NCBI GenBank assembly: GCA_005884575.1
Contig: VAWW01000063.1
Location: forward strand, 1 to 40,775
Source of the DNA: Actinomycetota bacterium
Lineage (GTDB): Bacteria; Actinomycetota; Thermoleophilia; Gaiellales; Gaiellaceae
DNA: 40,775 nt
Direction: 5' to 3'
Shown: positions 1 through 8,280 of the stretch, piece after piece
How positions within the stretch are numbered: the first letter of the stretch is position 1
How the letters are laid out: each line of letters begins with the position of its first letter
Notes under the pieces: generated by a model
Told to the model about the DNA's origin: nothing
Databases searched by the model: none
Seen by the model: only the letters and a program-made list of their open reading frames with translations
Translations under genes and position numbers: made by a program

Positions 1-172
1 GACCGCGGACATCGCGCTGAAGTTCAAGGTGATCAAGAACCCGGCGTCGACCGGGGCGTACCGGACCGATCTCGCGAAAGCGGCGGACAAGATCCTCGTG
101 AAGAAGAACCTCGACGTGAACGGCCTCAAGTGGAAGAAGTCGGTCGTGGCCGTCACGCCCGGAGGAAAGTGA
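1..172 (+). CDS. ABC transporter substrate-binding protein, C-terminal end (partial)
   Basis: An open frame enters from the left edge and stops with TGA at 170-172, overlapping the next ATG by one base (TGATG). The 56 visible residues are Lys-rich and soluble (KNPASTGAYRTDLAKAADKI, then a KKNLDVNGLKW stretch). This resembles the C-terminal lobe of NMT1/SsuA-type periplasmic binding proteins, which end with a helix followed by a short strand. The one-base overlap with dihydropyrimidinase implies co-translation, so a nucleobase or hydantoin-type ligand is plausible. The family assignment rests on a short tail and is tentative; that it is coding is much more certain. Confidence 0.5.
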   Translation, partial: TADIALKFKVIKNPASTGAYRTDLAKAADKILVKKNLDVNGLKWKKSVVAVTPGGK

Positions 173-1584
173 TGTCGGTGTTGATTCGCGGCGGCCGTGT
201 GATCACGGCCGCCGACGATTACGTCGGCGACCTGTTCATCGAAGACGAGACGATCACGCTGATCGGCGAGTCGCTCGACGTCCAGGCCGACAAGGTGATC
301 GACGCAAGCGGGAAGTACGTCCTCCCGGGCGGCGTCGACCCGCACACGCACCTCGACATGCCGTGGCGCGGCGAGACGACGATCGACGACTTCGAGTCCG
401 GCCAGACGGCGGCGGCGTTCGGCGGGACGACGACCCACGTCGACTTCTGCATCCAGGGGAAGGGCCAGTCGTTCGGCGAGGCCCTCGAGATCTGGCACGG
501 GAAGCGCGAGGGGAAGACGCTGATCGACAACGGCTTCCACATCGCCGTCACCGACCTGCGCGAGGGCGGCACGCTCGAGGAGCTCGCGTCGCTCCCCGAG
601 CAGGGTGTCACGTCGTACAAGCTGTTCATGGCGTACAAGGACTCGCTGATGGTCGACGACGAGACGCTCTTCCGGACGATGCAGGTCGCTGCGGACACCG
701 GCGCGCTCGTGATGGTGCACGCCGAGAACGGCGACGCGATCGAGGTGCTGATCCAGGAGGCGCTCGCCGCCGGCGACACGGATCCGATCTACCACGCACT
801 GACGCGGCCGCCGGAGACCGAGGGCGAGGCGACGAACCGCGCGATCCAGCTCGCGCGCGTCGCAGGCTCGCCGCTCTACGTCGTCCACGTCTCGTGCGCG
901 GAGTCCGTCGAGCCGATCGCGATCGCGCGCGAGAAGGGCTGGGACGTGTACGGCGAGACGTGCACACAGTATTTCTTCATCGACCAGGAGTACCTCGCGC
1001 GGCCGAACTTCGAGGGCGCGAAGTACGTCTACACACCGCCGCCGCGGCCGAAGCAGAACCAGGAGGTCCTCTGGAACGCTGTGCGGACGGACATCCTCTC
1101 CGCGATCTCGACCGACCACTGCGGCTACCTCTTCAAGGGGCAGAAGGATCACGGCCGCAACGACTTCTCGCAGATCCCGAACGGCGGGCCGGGACTCGAG
1201 AACCGGCTGCACATGATCCACGAGTTCGGCGTCCGCTCCGGCCGGATCACCCTGAACCGGATGGTCGAACTGCTGTCGACGAACCCGGCGAAGCTGTTCG
1301 GGCTCTACCCGCGCAAGGGCACGATCGCCGTCGGCTCGGACGCGGATCTCGTCGTCTTCGACCCGGAGAAGCGCCTGACGATCTCCGCGAAGACGCACCA
1401 CTCTCGGGTCGACTACAACCTGTTCGAGGCGACGGAGGTGACGGGCTCGCCCGAGGTCGTGCTGCTGCGCGGCCAGGTGCTCGTCGAGGGGGACCGCCTC
1501 GTCGCCTCGCCCGGAGTCGGCCAGTTCGTGAAGCGGGCGCGCTTCGGCGACGAGCTCCGGCGCGCGCCGGCCGCCGTCGCATAG
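172..1584 (+). CDS. hydA: dihydropyrimidinase / D-hydantoinase
   Basis: A cyclic amidohydrolase that opens 5,6-dihydrouracil or dihydrothymine (and hydantoins) to N-carbamoyl-beta-amino acids, the second step of reductive pyrimidine catabolism. The 470-aa protein has the complete metal site at the family's usual positions: H58 and H60 (HTHLD), carboxylated K150 (SYKLF), H183 (VHAEN), H239 (VHVSC) and D315 (STDHCGY); Y155 is the usual substrate-contact Tyr. The ATG at 172 is chosen because GGAGG at 161-165 sits six bases upstream, and the protein then begins MSVLIRGGRV as in homologues; an open frame extends further upstream but lacks a site. It overlaps the upstream transporter gene by one base. 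Cytosolic. Confidence 0.95.
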   Translation: MSVLIRGGRVITAADDYVGDLFIEDETITLIGESLDVQADKVIDASGKYVLPGGVDPHTHLDMPWRGETTIDDFESGQTAAAFGGTTTHVDFCIQGKGQSFGEALEIWHGKREGKTLIDNGFHIAVTDLREGGTLEELASLPEQGVTSYKLFMAYKDSLMVDDETLFRTMQVAADTGALVMVHAENGDAIEVLIQEALAAGDTDPIYHALTRPPETEGEATNRAIQLARVAGSPLYVVHVSCAESVEPIAIAREKGWDVYGETCTQYFFIDQEYLARPNFEGAKYVYTPPPRPKQNQEVLWNAVRTDILSAISTDHCGYLFKGQKDHGRNDFSQIPNGGPGLENRLHMIHEFGVRSGRITLNRMVELLSTNPAKLFGLYPRKGTIAVGSDADLVVFDPEKRLTISAKTHHSRVDYNLFEATEVTGSPEVVLLRGQVLVEGDRLVASPGVGQFVKRARFGDELRRAPAAVA

Positions 1585-1624
1585 CTGGGCTCGGGCGCGC
1601 TCCGTCGAGCGCGTCCGGGCCCAG
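1585..1624 (+). terminator. strong hairpin between dihydropyrimidinase and permease
   Basis: Immediately after the hydA stop codon a 17-bp stem (arms 1585-1601 and 1608-1624, two G-U pairs, six-base loop CCGTCG) can form. There is no clear U tract after it (TCCTAC), so it may be a weak terminator, an attenuator or an mRNA 3' stabiliser. It would reduce read-through into the permease gene. Confidence 0.55.
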
Positions 1625-1669
1625 TCCTACACTCGCGGCAATCCGGTCCATCGAGGGAGGGCAGATCGC

Positions 1670-3215
1670 ATGACCGAACCGCCGCACTACCGCGAGGAGA
1701 TCGCTCGCGACGTTGACGAGCTGCGGCGCGACCTCGAGTTCGAGCGGCACGAGCTCGAGGCGTCGATCAAGCACGATTACTCAACGAGCGACACCGGTAT
1801 CGTCCCGCTCGACCGCCGGCGGCCGATGTGGCACTTCATGGGCCTCTGGACGACGTTCGTCGCCGGCTTCTCGTACATGTTCCTCGGCTTCGAGCTCCAC
1901 GACGGGCACAGCCTCGCGTCCGTCGTCGGCATCACCCTCTTCGGCTACGCGCTCTACGTCGTCTACGCGATGTTCGGCTCGTACCTCGGCTCCCGCACCG
2001 GCCAGACGCACGCGCTGCTGACCCGCTCGATCTTCGGCGTCGGCGGCTCGTGGATCGTCTCGCTGTTCGTCCTCATCGCGCCGCTCGGGTGGGTCGGCTT
2101 CCAGGCCGGCCTGCTCGCACAGCTCTGGGACGGCTTCTACAGCTGGGATCACCTCAAGTTGCTGACGATCGTGCTCGCGGGCGTGATGATCCTCAACAAC
2201 CTGCTCGGGTTCACCGGGATCAGCGTCTTCGCGCGCTACCTCGTCACGCCGGTCCTGATCCTCTGGTGCATCTACATGGTGATCAAGGCGTTCGTCGTCG
2301 ACGGCGACCGGCTCGGCGGCACGCCGCACGGCGCGGGCATCCCGTTCTGGGTCGCGGTCGTCGCGGTGATCGGCTTCTCCATGTGGGGCAACGAGCCGGA
2401 CTTCTGGCGCTACGGCAAGCCGCGCCTCCTCTGGCCGTTGCCCACCTATCTGTTCGCGGCGGCGTGGTTCCTGCTCTTCACGATGGCGGGCTGGATGATG
2501 GCGCAGCTGGCCGCGTCGGCCGATGCCTCAGCCATCTTCCGCTTCACCGTCCACTACTCGCTGTTCGGCGCGTTCTGGCTTGCCTGGGTCATCGCGACGA
2601 TCAGCCAGTTCGCGATCAACGACGGCAACTACTACGAGTGCCGGTCAGAACCTGATCGGGGGCTGGCGGCGCTGGCGCCGCGTCTACACCTGCCTGATCG
2701 TCGCGGGCGGCGGCGCGCTCGCCGGCTACCTCGTCAACTACAAGTTCGTCGACGGATGGTTCAAGGTCGCGAGCTTCCTCGCGATCACGGTGCCGTCGGC
2801 GACCGTGATCATGTGCGTCGACCACTTCCTGCTGCCGCGCCTGTTCCGGATCTCGCGGCCGCTGACGAAGGTGCCCTCGTGGCAGGAGGCCGGCGCGATC
2901 AACTTGCCGGCCGTGATCGCGCTGCTGGGCGCGGTCTTCTTCGGCGTCACCGGGACGGCAAGCTGGCCGAACGGCTGGCTCGAGTCGTCGCCGCCGAACA
3001 GCTGGGGCCCGGTGCCGCTCTGGTCGTGGCTGATCGCCGGGGTCGGCTACATCGCGCTCGTCGCCGTGGCACGCGCGTTCGTGCCGGACATCAAGCGGGC
3101 GCTCGCCTTCAGCAAGCCGGCGCTCGCGATGCCCGTGCCGGATGACGCGGTCGTCGACGTCGCCAGCGAGGCGGAGAAGCGGGTCGTCCCGACGGCGCCG
3201 GTGCCGGCGGTGTAA
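1670..3215 (+). pseudogene. NCS1 family nucleobase/hydantoin permease, frameshifted
   Basis: A polytopic inner-membrane symporter of the nucleobase-cation-symport-1 family (cytosine, uracil, allantoin, hydantoin). ATG 1670 follows GGGAGG at 1655-1660. The first frame reads a soluble N-terminus then many membrane segments up to QFAINDGNYYE near 2638, where family similarity jumps to the next frame (AGQNLIGGWRRWRRVYTC from 2640), which runs to TAA at 3215. Skipping one base at 2639 restores about 514 aa, a normal NCS1 length. An unshifted ribosome would instead read a basic, non-membrane tail to 3145. Its place after dihydropyrimidinase suggests uptake of that enzyme's substrate. The extra base may be an assembly error or a real inactivating insertion. 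Confidence 0.85.
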
Positions 3216-4169
3216 TCAAGGCGCGCCGCCGAGCGCACGCAGCGCAAGCAGCTCGAAGCCCACGTTCGCCGCGGCAAGCGCGGTCTGCTGGCCCCGGCCG
3301 TCGTACGGCGGGGAGACCTCGACGACGTCGCAGCCGGCGAGCCTGACCCCCCGGAGCGAGCGCAGGAACGCGAGCGCCTCCGCGGTCGAGAAGCCGGCCA
3401 CCTCGGGCGTGCCGGTGCCGGGGGCGAAGGCCGGGTCGAGGAAGTCGACGTCGAAGGAGAGGAAGACCGGGCGCTCGCCGACGTTGGCCTTGACGAGCCG
3501 ACCGTAGGCCTCGGGTCCGAGCGCACGCAGCTCTTCGCTCTGGATCACCGTGAAGCCGAGATCCTCCGCGGCCCGGATGTCGCCCGGGCCGTACAGCGAG
3601 CCCCGCATCCCGGCCTGGACCGAGCCGCGTGGGTCGAGCAGGTTCTCCTCGACCGCGCGCTTGAACGTCGTCCCGTGGAAGTACTTCTGGCCGAAGTACT
3701 CGTCCCAGGTATCGCCGTGCGCGTCGAGCTGGACGAGACAGAGCGGGCCGTGCTTGCGCGCGAGGGCGCGCAGCTCGGCGAGCGTGATCGAGTGGTCGCC
3801 GCCGAGCGCAAGCGGGAAGACGTCCGCAGCGAGCAGCGGCTGCATCGCCTCCTCGACCTGCGCGTAGGTCCGCTCGGTGTGGCCGGGCGAGACCGGCAGG
3901 TCGCCGTAGTCGACGATCGAGAGCGTCTCGACGACGTCGACCCGGAGCACCGGGTGGTACGGGCGGATCAGCGAGGAGGCCGAGCGGATCGCCTCCGGCC
4001 CGAAGCGCGGGCCCGTGCGGTAGCTCGTGCCGGTATCGAACGGAATCCCGAACGCGACCGCGTCGACGCCCGTCAGATCCGTCACGTACGGCGCGCGCAT
4101 GAACGTCCGCACGCCCGCGAAGCGGGGGATCACCTGCGCGTCGGTCGGGCGGTACGGCGGGCCGGGCAC
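3216..4169 (-). CDS. speB: agmatinase-family ureohydrolase
   Basis: A binuclear manganese hydrolase that removes urea from agmatine or a related guanidino compound. The 317-aa protein carries all metal motifs: GGDHS (H126), LDAHGD (D149, H151, D153) and SFDVDFLDP (D240, D242), plus the PFDTGTSYRTGPRFGP N-terminal loop. The GTG at 4169 is chosen over the downstream ATG because the extra residues (RPTDAQVIPRFAG) match the conserved agmatinase N-terminus and because TACTGT lies exactly six bases upstream, as expected for a leaderless transcript. A long upstream open frame on this strand is a shadow of the divergent gene. Agmatinase, guanidinobutyrase and guanidinopropionase cannot be told apart here. 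It converges with the NCS1 gene with no gap. Confidence 0.9.
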   Translation of the reverse strand: MPGPPYRPTDAQVIPRFAGVRTFMRAPYVTDLTGVDAVAFGIPFDTGTSYRTGPRFGPEAIRSASSLIRPYHPVLRVDVVETLSIVDYGDLPVSPGHTERTYAQVEEAMQPLLAADVFPLALGGDHSITLAELRALARKHGPLCLVQLDAHGDTWDEYFGQKYFHGTTFKRAVEENLLDPRGSVQAGMRGSLYGPGDIRAAEDLGFTVIQSEELRALGPEAYGRLVKANVGERPVFLSFDVDFLDPAFAPGTGTPEVAGFSTAEALAFLRSLRGVRLAGCDVVEVSPPYDGRGQQTALAAANVGFELLALRALGGAP

Positions 4170-4186
4170 CGAATTACAGTAACCCG
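4170..4186. promoter_or_regulatory. 17-bp bidirectional leaderless promoter
   Basis: Only 17 bases separate two divergent start codons (GTG 4169 minus, ATG 4187 plus). Between them lies TTACAGTAA, a palindrome except for its centre. Read forward it gives TACAGT (4175-4180), read in reverse TACTGT (4181-4176). Each matches the actinobacterial -10 TANNNT and each ends exactly six bases before its own start codon, so both transcripts would begin on the first base of the start codon. There is no room for a ribosome binding site for either gene. Confidence 0.75.
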
Positions 4187-5473
4187 ATGGACCTGCTCGT
4201 TCGGAACGTCCGTGTCGGCGAGCGGATCGTCGACGTCGCGATCGAGGGCGGCCGCTTCGCCCGGATCGGGCCGGATCTGGACGTGGACGCCGCTCGGACC
4301 GTCGAGGCCGGGGGCCGGCTCGCGACGCCGCCGCTGGTCGACTGCCACCTCCATCTCGACGCTTCGCTGACCGCGGGCAAGCCGCGCCACAACCTCTCGG
4401 GCACGCTGATCGAGGGCATCCACGTCTGGGGCGAGCTGAAGGAGAGCCTGACGCCTGACGACGTGTTCGAGCGCGCGCAGGAGATCGTCCGCTGGTCGGC
4501 GGCGCAGGGCACGCTCCATATTCGCGCGCACGCTGACGTGTCCGCGAAGAACGAGGCGCCGGTTCGCGGCCTGCTACGGCTGCGCGACGAGCTGGCCGAC
4601 CTCGTGACGATCCAGGTGACGGCGTTCCCGCAGGACGGGATCTACTCCGACCCGCGCAACGAGGGACTGGTCGAGCGCGCGATCGACCTCGGCGTCGACT
4701 GCGTCGGCGGTATCCCGCATTACGAGCCCACAGCGGAGCTCGGGCTACGGGAGGTGCACCGCGTGTTCGAGCTCGCGAAGCGGCACAACCTGCGCATCGA
4801 CGTCCACTGCGACGAGACCGACGATCCGCAGTCACGGTTTCTCGAGGTGATGGCCGACGACACGGTGCGGCACGGGCTGCGCGGCCGCGTCACCGCAAGC
4901 CATTGCACGGCGATGGGCTCGTACGAGCCGTACTACTCGTCGAAGCTCCACGGCTTCCTCGCGCGCTCCGGGATCAACATCGTCGTCAACCCGTACGCGA
5001 ACTCGCTGATCCAGGGGCGGCTGGATCCCTATCCGAAGCGACGCGGCTTCGCGCAGCTGAAGGAGCTGCTCGCCGCCGGCGTCAACGTCTCGCTCGGCAA
5101 CGACGTGATCATGGATCCCTGGTACCCGATGGGGAAGGCCGACCTCGTCGACGCTGCGCACCTCGCGCTGCACTTCACGTACATGAGCGGCCTGGAGGAG
5201 ATCCCGGAGATGCTGCGCTGCGCGACCGAGCGCGGCGCGCGGACGCTCGGGATCGAGGACGAGTACGGGATCGAGGAGGGCAAGCCGGCCGACCTCGTGA
5301 TCTTCGACGCGCCCGACCCGATCGAGGTCATCCGTCTTCGCGCCCCGCGCCGCTGGGTGATCCGGCGGGGCCGCGTGATCGCCGAGACGACGCCCGCGCA
5401 GACGACGCTGCTCGGCGAGCCCGTGTTGTTCCGGGGGAATCCAGGTTCTCCCGGGGCCCCTTCCTGTCGCTGA
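4187..5473 (+). CDS. codA: cytosine deaminase-type amidohydrolase
   Basis: A metal-dependent deaminase of the CodA branch of the amidohydrolase superfamily; substrates in the family include cytosine, isocytosine and creatinine. Visible active-site residues are H54 and H56 (DCHLHLD), H207 and E210 (DVHCDE), H239 (TASHC) and D306 (LGNDVIMDP). The length of 428 aa is normal. Translation starts at ATG 4187 without a ribosome binding site, consistent with a leaderless mRNA from TACAGT at 4175-4180. It shares this promoter with the ureohydrolase, suggesting a linked function. The last dozen residues (RGNPGSPGAPSCR) and the stop codon lie inside the repeat element that starts near 5432, so the C-terminus appears to have been supplied by that repeat. 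Confidence 0.85.
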   Translation: MDLLVRNVRVGERIVDVAIEGGRFARIGPDLDVDAARTVEAGGRLATPPLVDCHLHLDASLTAGKPRHNLSGTLIEGIHVWGELKESLTPDDVFERAQEIVRWSAAQGTLHIRAHADVSAKNEAPVRGLLRLRDELADLVTIQVTAFPQDGIYSDPRNEGLVERAIDLGVDCVGGIPHYEPTAELGLREVHRVFELAKRHNLRIDVHCDETDDPQSRFLEVMADDTVRHGLRGRVTASHCTAMGSYEPYYSSKLHGFLARSGINIVVNPYANSLIQGRLDPYPKRRGFAQLKELLAAGVNVSLGNDVIMDPWYPMGKADLVDAAHLALHFTYMSGLEEIPEMLRCATERGARTLGIEDEYGIEEGKPADLVIFDAPDPIEVIRLRAPRRWVIRRGRVIAETTPAQTTLLGEPVLFRGNPGSPGAPSCR

Positions 5474-5651
5474 CGGTTTGTTTGTGCGGCTCCGGCACGA
5501 GCGCGGTCGCGCCTTCGCCGGCCGATGTTGGCGCGTGCTGTTTGCCGAGGGTCGTTGCTGGTCGATGCGCGGGTCATGGTGCCGAAGCAGCCCGACCCGC
5601 GTAGCTTCGGGGCGCCGTCTTAAAGCCAGCAACCGGCTTTAGCCGTCGCCC
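5432..5651 (+). repeat. structured intergenic repeat, copy A
   Basis: The left half of the 404-bp gap between convergent codA and the DUF5995 gene. It starts inside the codA 3' end with a degenerate palindrome (GGGGGAATCC then AGGTTCTCCC), continues with CCCCTTCCTGTCGCTG and GAGCGCGGTCGCGCC, then GTTTGCCGAGGGTCG, all in the same order as copies B and C. It ends in a large hairpin at 5610-5651 (GGGCGCCGTCTTAAAGCC pairing with GGCTTTAGCCGTCGCCC). It has diverged in the middle, where GCGCGGGTC/GACCCGCGT replaces the second hairpin of the other copies. I see no gene in it. Confidence 0.75.
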
Positions 5652-5891
5652 AAGAGCACGCTGGTTTTCGGCCACACGCTAAAACGCGCAGCGGTCTAGC
5701 GTCTGGCCGCGACGTCACGCGCCCGCGGATGCACGTCTTTTGCACCTGCGGGCGCGCAACGCAGACGCGCGACCCTCTGCAAGGGCCACGCGCAACCCTT
5801 CGCCGGCGGAGGCGCGACCGCGCTCGCGCCGCGGCCATACAGACAAACGCCACGCGCAGGAAGGGCCCGCGGGAAACCTAGGTTTCCCGCG
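5652..5891 (-). repeat. structured intergenic repeat, copy B (inverted)
   Basis: Reads on the minus strand from a perfect 24-bp palindrome at 5868-5891 (CGCGGGAAACCT and its reverse complement) to about 5652, facing copy A tail to tail. Features shared with copy C in order: the palindrome, CCCTTCCTG, GGCGCGA/TCGCGCC hairpin, CCTCCGCCGGCGA, GAGGGTCGCGCG, a long hairpin with arms near CGCGCCCGCAGGTGCA and TGCATCCGCGGGCGCG, and a hairpin at 5670-5708 (GGCCAGACGCTA pairing with TAGCGTGTGGCC). In one 37-base block it matches copy C at 36 positions. The TAG in the palindrome serves as the stop codon of the neighbouring DUF5995 gene. Confidence 0.8.
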
Positions 5892-6558
5892 TCAAGAGCA
5901 GCCCGCGGCCGGCGAAGCCGACGCTGCGGTCGAGCGTATCGACGTACGCGCGCCGCAGCGGCGGAACGCCCCGCAGCACCCACAACGCGCGGGCCTGGAC
6001 CCACGCGGCGTCGCGCGCGCGGCAAACGTCCCACATAGCGATCCGGTCGTCGTCGTCGCCGCAGACGACGTCGACCACGCCGACAAAGCCGGTCGCGAAC
6101 CACTGCTTCACCTTGCGCTCGGTCTTCTCGAGCAGCGGGTTGACCGCGACGTAGTCGGAGTGCTGCTTCGGGGAGCGCTCGAGATCGATTCCCAGGTGCT
6201 CGCACGTGGAGACGACGGCGACGGGAAGGTCGCGGTTGATGTGCGCGTTCATCCCGGCGAGCGCGAACTGGATCGGCGCGATCCCCTTCCGCGAACGCGC
6301 CTCGAACAGCGGCGCCCACGCTTTCGGCGGCTTCGCGACGGCGTCGAAGAAGAGATTCGCGAACTCGACGTCGAGCCGCGCGAGAAAGCGCGGGTCGCGG
6401 AACCCGTGCGGCTTCACCGCGACGTGAACCGTCTCCGTCACACGGAGATAGAGCCGCGTGAACCAGGCCACGCCGTCGGCCCGCGGCAGGGAGGCCTCGA
6501 GCGCGCGCATCCGCTCGATCACCTGTGGGATCGTCGAAGGCCTTGACAAGACGGCCAC
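5878..6558 (-). CDS. DUF5995 family protein
   Basis: A 226-aa cytosolic protein of a family common in actinobacteria with no known function. Recognisable parts are PQVIERMRALEASLPRADG, WFTRLYLRVT and the central block FALAGMNAHINRDLPVAVV, the hallmark of DUF5995. The open frame could begin at a TTG at 6573, but I choose GTG 6558 because TATGGT (6570-6565) lies exactly six bases upstream, the leaderless arrangement seen repeatedly here. The final codons ACG CGG GAA ACC TAG are part of the 24-bp palindrome of repeat copy B, so the repeat provides the stop. It is downstream of mmsA on the same strand but separated by a hairpin. Confidence 0.75.
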   Translation of the reverse strand: MAVLSRPSTIPQVIERMRALEASLPRADGVAWFTRLYLRVTETVHVAVKPHGFRDPRFLARLDVEFANLFFDAVAKPPKAWAPLFEARSRKGIAPIQFALAGMNAHINRDLPVAVVSTCEHLGIDLERSPKQHSDYVAVNPLLEKTERKVKQWFATGFVGVVDVVCGDDDDRIAMWDVCRARDAAWVQARALWVLRGVPPLRRAYVDTLDRSVGFAGRGLLLTRET

Positions 6559-6564
6559 CCGCCG

Positions 6565-6570
6565 ACCATA
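6565..6570 (-). promoter_or_regulatory. -10 box TATGGT of the DUF5995 gene
   Basis: TATGGT matches TANNNT and ends six bases before GTG 6558, predicting transcription from the start codon itself. No -35 element is obvious. Confidence 0.5.
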
Positions 6571-6599
6571 CAACGGCCATGCCCCAACAGACCAAGGCC

Positions 6600-6651
6600 G
6601 GGGTCAGGTCTTGCATTGCAACACCGGACCGGCATTGCAAGACCTGATCCC
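6600..6651. repeat. 16-bp inverted repeat, REP/MITE-like
   Basis: GGGGTCAGGTCTTGCA (6600-6615) pairs with TGCAAGACCTGATCCC (6636-6651) with one G-U pair and a 20-base loop. GCATTGCAA also occurs as a direct repeat at the loop edges. The GGGTCAGGTC / GACCTGATCCC ends look like the palindromic repeats associated with Y1 (REP-associated) transposases, as I recall them from other genomes; no transposase gene is present. It lies 18 bases past the mmsA stop and could also end that transcript, though no U tract follows. Confidence 0.6.
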
Positions 6652-6669
6652 AGACGGGGCTATTTTGGG

Positions 6670-8199
6670 CTAGCGGGTCCTCGGGAAGCCGAGGTCGACC
6701 TTCGAGGTGGCCGGGTCGGGCCAGCGCGAGGTGACGACCTTACCGCGGGTGTAGAAGCTGATCCCCTCCGGCCCGTAGATATGCGTGTCGCCGAACAGCG
6801 ACGCCTTCCAGCCGCCGAACGAGTAGTACGCGACCGGCACCGGAATCGGAACGTTGATCCCGACCATCCCGGCCTGCACTTCGAACTGGAACTGGCGCGC
6901 AACGCCGCCGTCGCGCGTGAAGATCGCGGTGCCGTTGCCGTACGGGTTCTCGTTCACGAGCCGCACCGCCTCGTCGTACGTGGAGACGCGCGCGACCCCG
7001 AGCACCGGCCCGAAGATCTCGTCGTCGTACGCCTTCATCCCGGGCTTGACGTCGTCGATCAGCGATGGCGCGAGGAAGAAGCCGTCCCGAGGCGCGTCGC
7101 CCTCGCGGCCGTCTACGACGATCTTCGCGCCCTCGGCCGGCGCATTCTCGACGTACGACGCGACCTTGTCGCGGTGCTCCCGTGTCACGAGCGGGCCCAT
7201 CTCCGAGTCCGACTGCAGCCCGTTGCCGACCTTGACCTTCGGGATGCGCTGCTTGATCGCCTCGATCAGATCGTCGGCGACGTCGCCGACCGCGACGACC
7301 TGCGAGATCGCCATGCAGCGCTCTCCGGCCGAGCCGTAGGCCGCCGAGACGGCTGCGTCCGCCGCCATGTCGATGTCCGCGTCCGGGAGGACGATCATGT
7401 GGTTCTTCGCGCCGCCGAGCGCCTGGACGCGCTTGCCGTGCCGCGTCCCCGTCTCGTAGACGTACTTCGCAATCGGCGTCGAGCCGACGAACGAGACGGC
7501 GGCGAGGTCCGGATGCTCGAGCACCGCGTCGACGGCGGTCTTGTCGCCGTGGACGACGTTGAAGACGCCGTCCGGAACCCCCGCCTCCTTCAGGAGCTCG
7601 GCCGTGAAGACGGACGCGGAGGGATCCTTCTCCGAAGGCTTGAGCACGAACGTGTTGCCGCAGGCGAGCGCCGGCGCCCACATCCACATCGGCACCATCG
7701 CGGGGAAGTTGAACGGCGTGATCCCCGCGGCGACGCCGAGGGGCTGGCGGATGGAGTAGACGTCGATCCCGGTCGAAGCCTGCTCGGAGAAGCCGCCCTT
7801 CAGGAGCTCGGAGATCCCGCAGCAAAACTCGATTACCTCGAGCCCGCGCGCCACCTCGCCCTTCGCGTCGGAGAGCACCTTGCCGTGCTCGCTCGTGAGG
7901 ATCTTCGCGATCTCCTCCTGCCGGTCGTGCATGAGCTCGCGGATCCGGAAGAAGAGCTCGGTGCGCCTCGACAGCGAGAGCGCGCGCCAAGCCGGGAACG
8001 CCTGCTTCGCGGCCTGGACGGCGCGGTCGACCTCCTCGACGCTCGCGAAGTCCACCGCCCCGGTCTGCTCCCCCGTCGCGGGGTTGTAGACGGGGCCGCT
8101 GCGGCCGGATTCGCCGGCGACGGTGCGCCCGCCGATCCAGTGGCTGATCCGCTTGACCCCTGTGCCCGCCTCACGCGGCGGCGCTGCGAGTTCCGTCAT
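6670..8199 (-). CDS. mmsA: CoA-acylating (methyl)malonate-semialdehyde dehydrogenase
   Basis: Oxidises malonate or methylmalonate semialdehyde with NAD+ and CoA to acetyl- or propionyl-CoA plus CO2. The 509-aa protein has the ALDH fold motifs TPFNFP (N164), the nucleotide-loop FVGSTPIAKYVYETG and the catalytic Cys295 in GSAGERCMA. The usual ALDH general-base Glu is absent: the motif reads LGGAKNH, which is diagnostic of the CoA-dependent MmsA/IolA family. The ATG at 8199 follows GAGGAGGAG closely. Close to dihydropyrimidinase and a beta-alanine-type aminotransferase, it would complete uracil breakdown (beta-alanine to malonate semialdehyde to acetyl-CoA). It could also serve valine or inositol catabolism. 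Confidence 0.93.
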   Translation of the reverse strand: MTELAAPPREAGTGVKRISHWIGGRTVAGESGRSGPVYNPATGEQTGAVDFASVEEVDRAVQAAKQAFPAWRALSLSRRTELFFRIRELMHDRQEEIAKILTSEHGKVLSDAKGEVARGLEVIEFCCGISELLKGGFSEQASTGIDVYSIRQPLGVAAGITPFNFPAMVPMWMWAPALACGNTFVLKPSEKDPSASVFTAELLKEAGVPDGVFNVVHGDKTAVDAVLEHPDLAAVSFVGSTPIAKYVYETGTRHGKRVQALGGAKNHMIVLPDADIDMAADAAVSAAYGSAGERCMAISQVVAVGDVADDLIEAIKQRIPKVKVGNGLQSDSEMGPLVTREHRDKVASYVENAPAEGAKIVVDGREGDAPRDGFFLAPSLIDDVKPGMKAYDDEIFGPVLGVARVSTYDEAVRLVNENPYGNGTAIFTRDGGVARQFQFEVQAGMVGINVPIPVPVAYYSFGGWKASLFGDTHIYGPEGISFYTRGKVVTSRWPDPATSKVDLGFPRTR

Positions 8200-8280
8200 C
8201 TCTCCTCCTCGGTGACGGCACGCAGACTACCGCGGGCGGCCGGGGCGCGCGCCGGCCCCGCGGCGCGCGCCCCGTGCGCC

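Noticed and set aside
5474..5877. Small conserved proteins encoded in the repeat element (frames sharing ARPSAxATRxPSPAEARPRS)
   Set aside because: The shared peptide similarity follows from DNA-level repeat identity, the frames read across hairpin stems, and starts and ends differ between copies.
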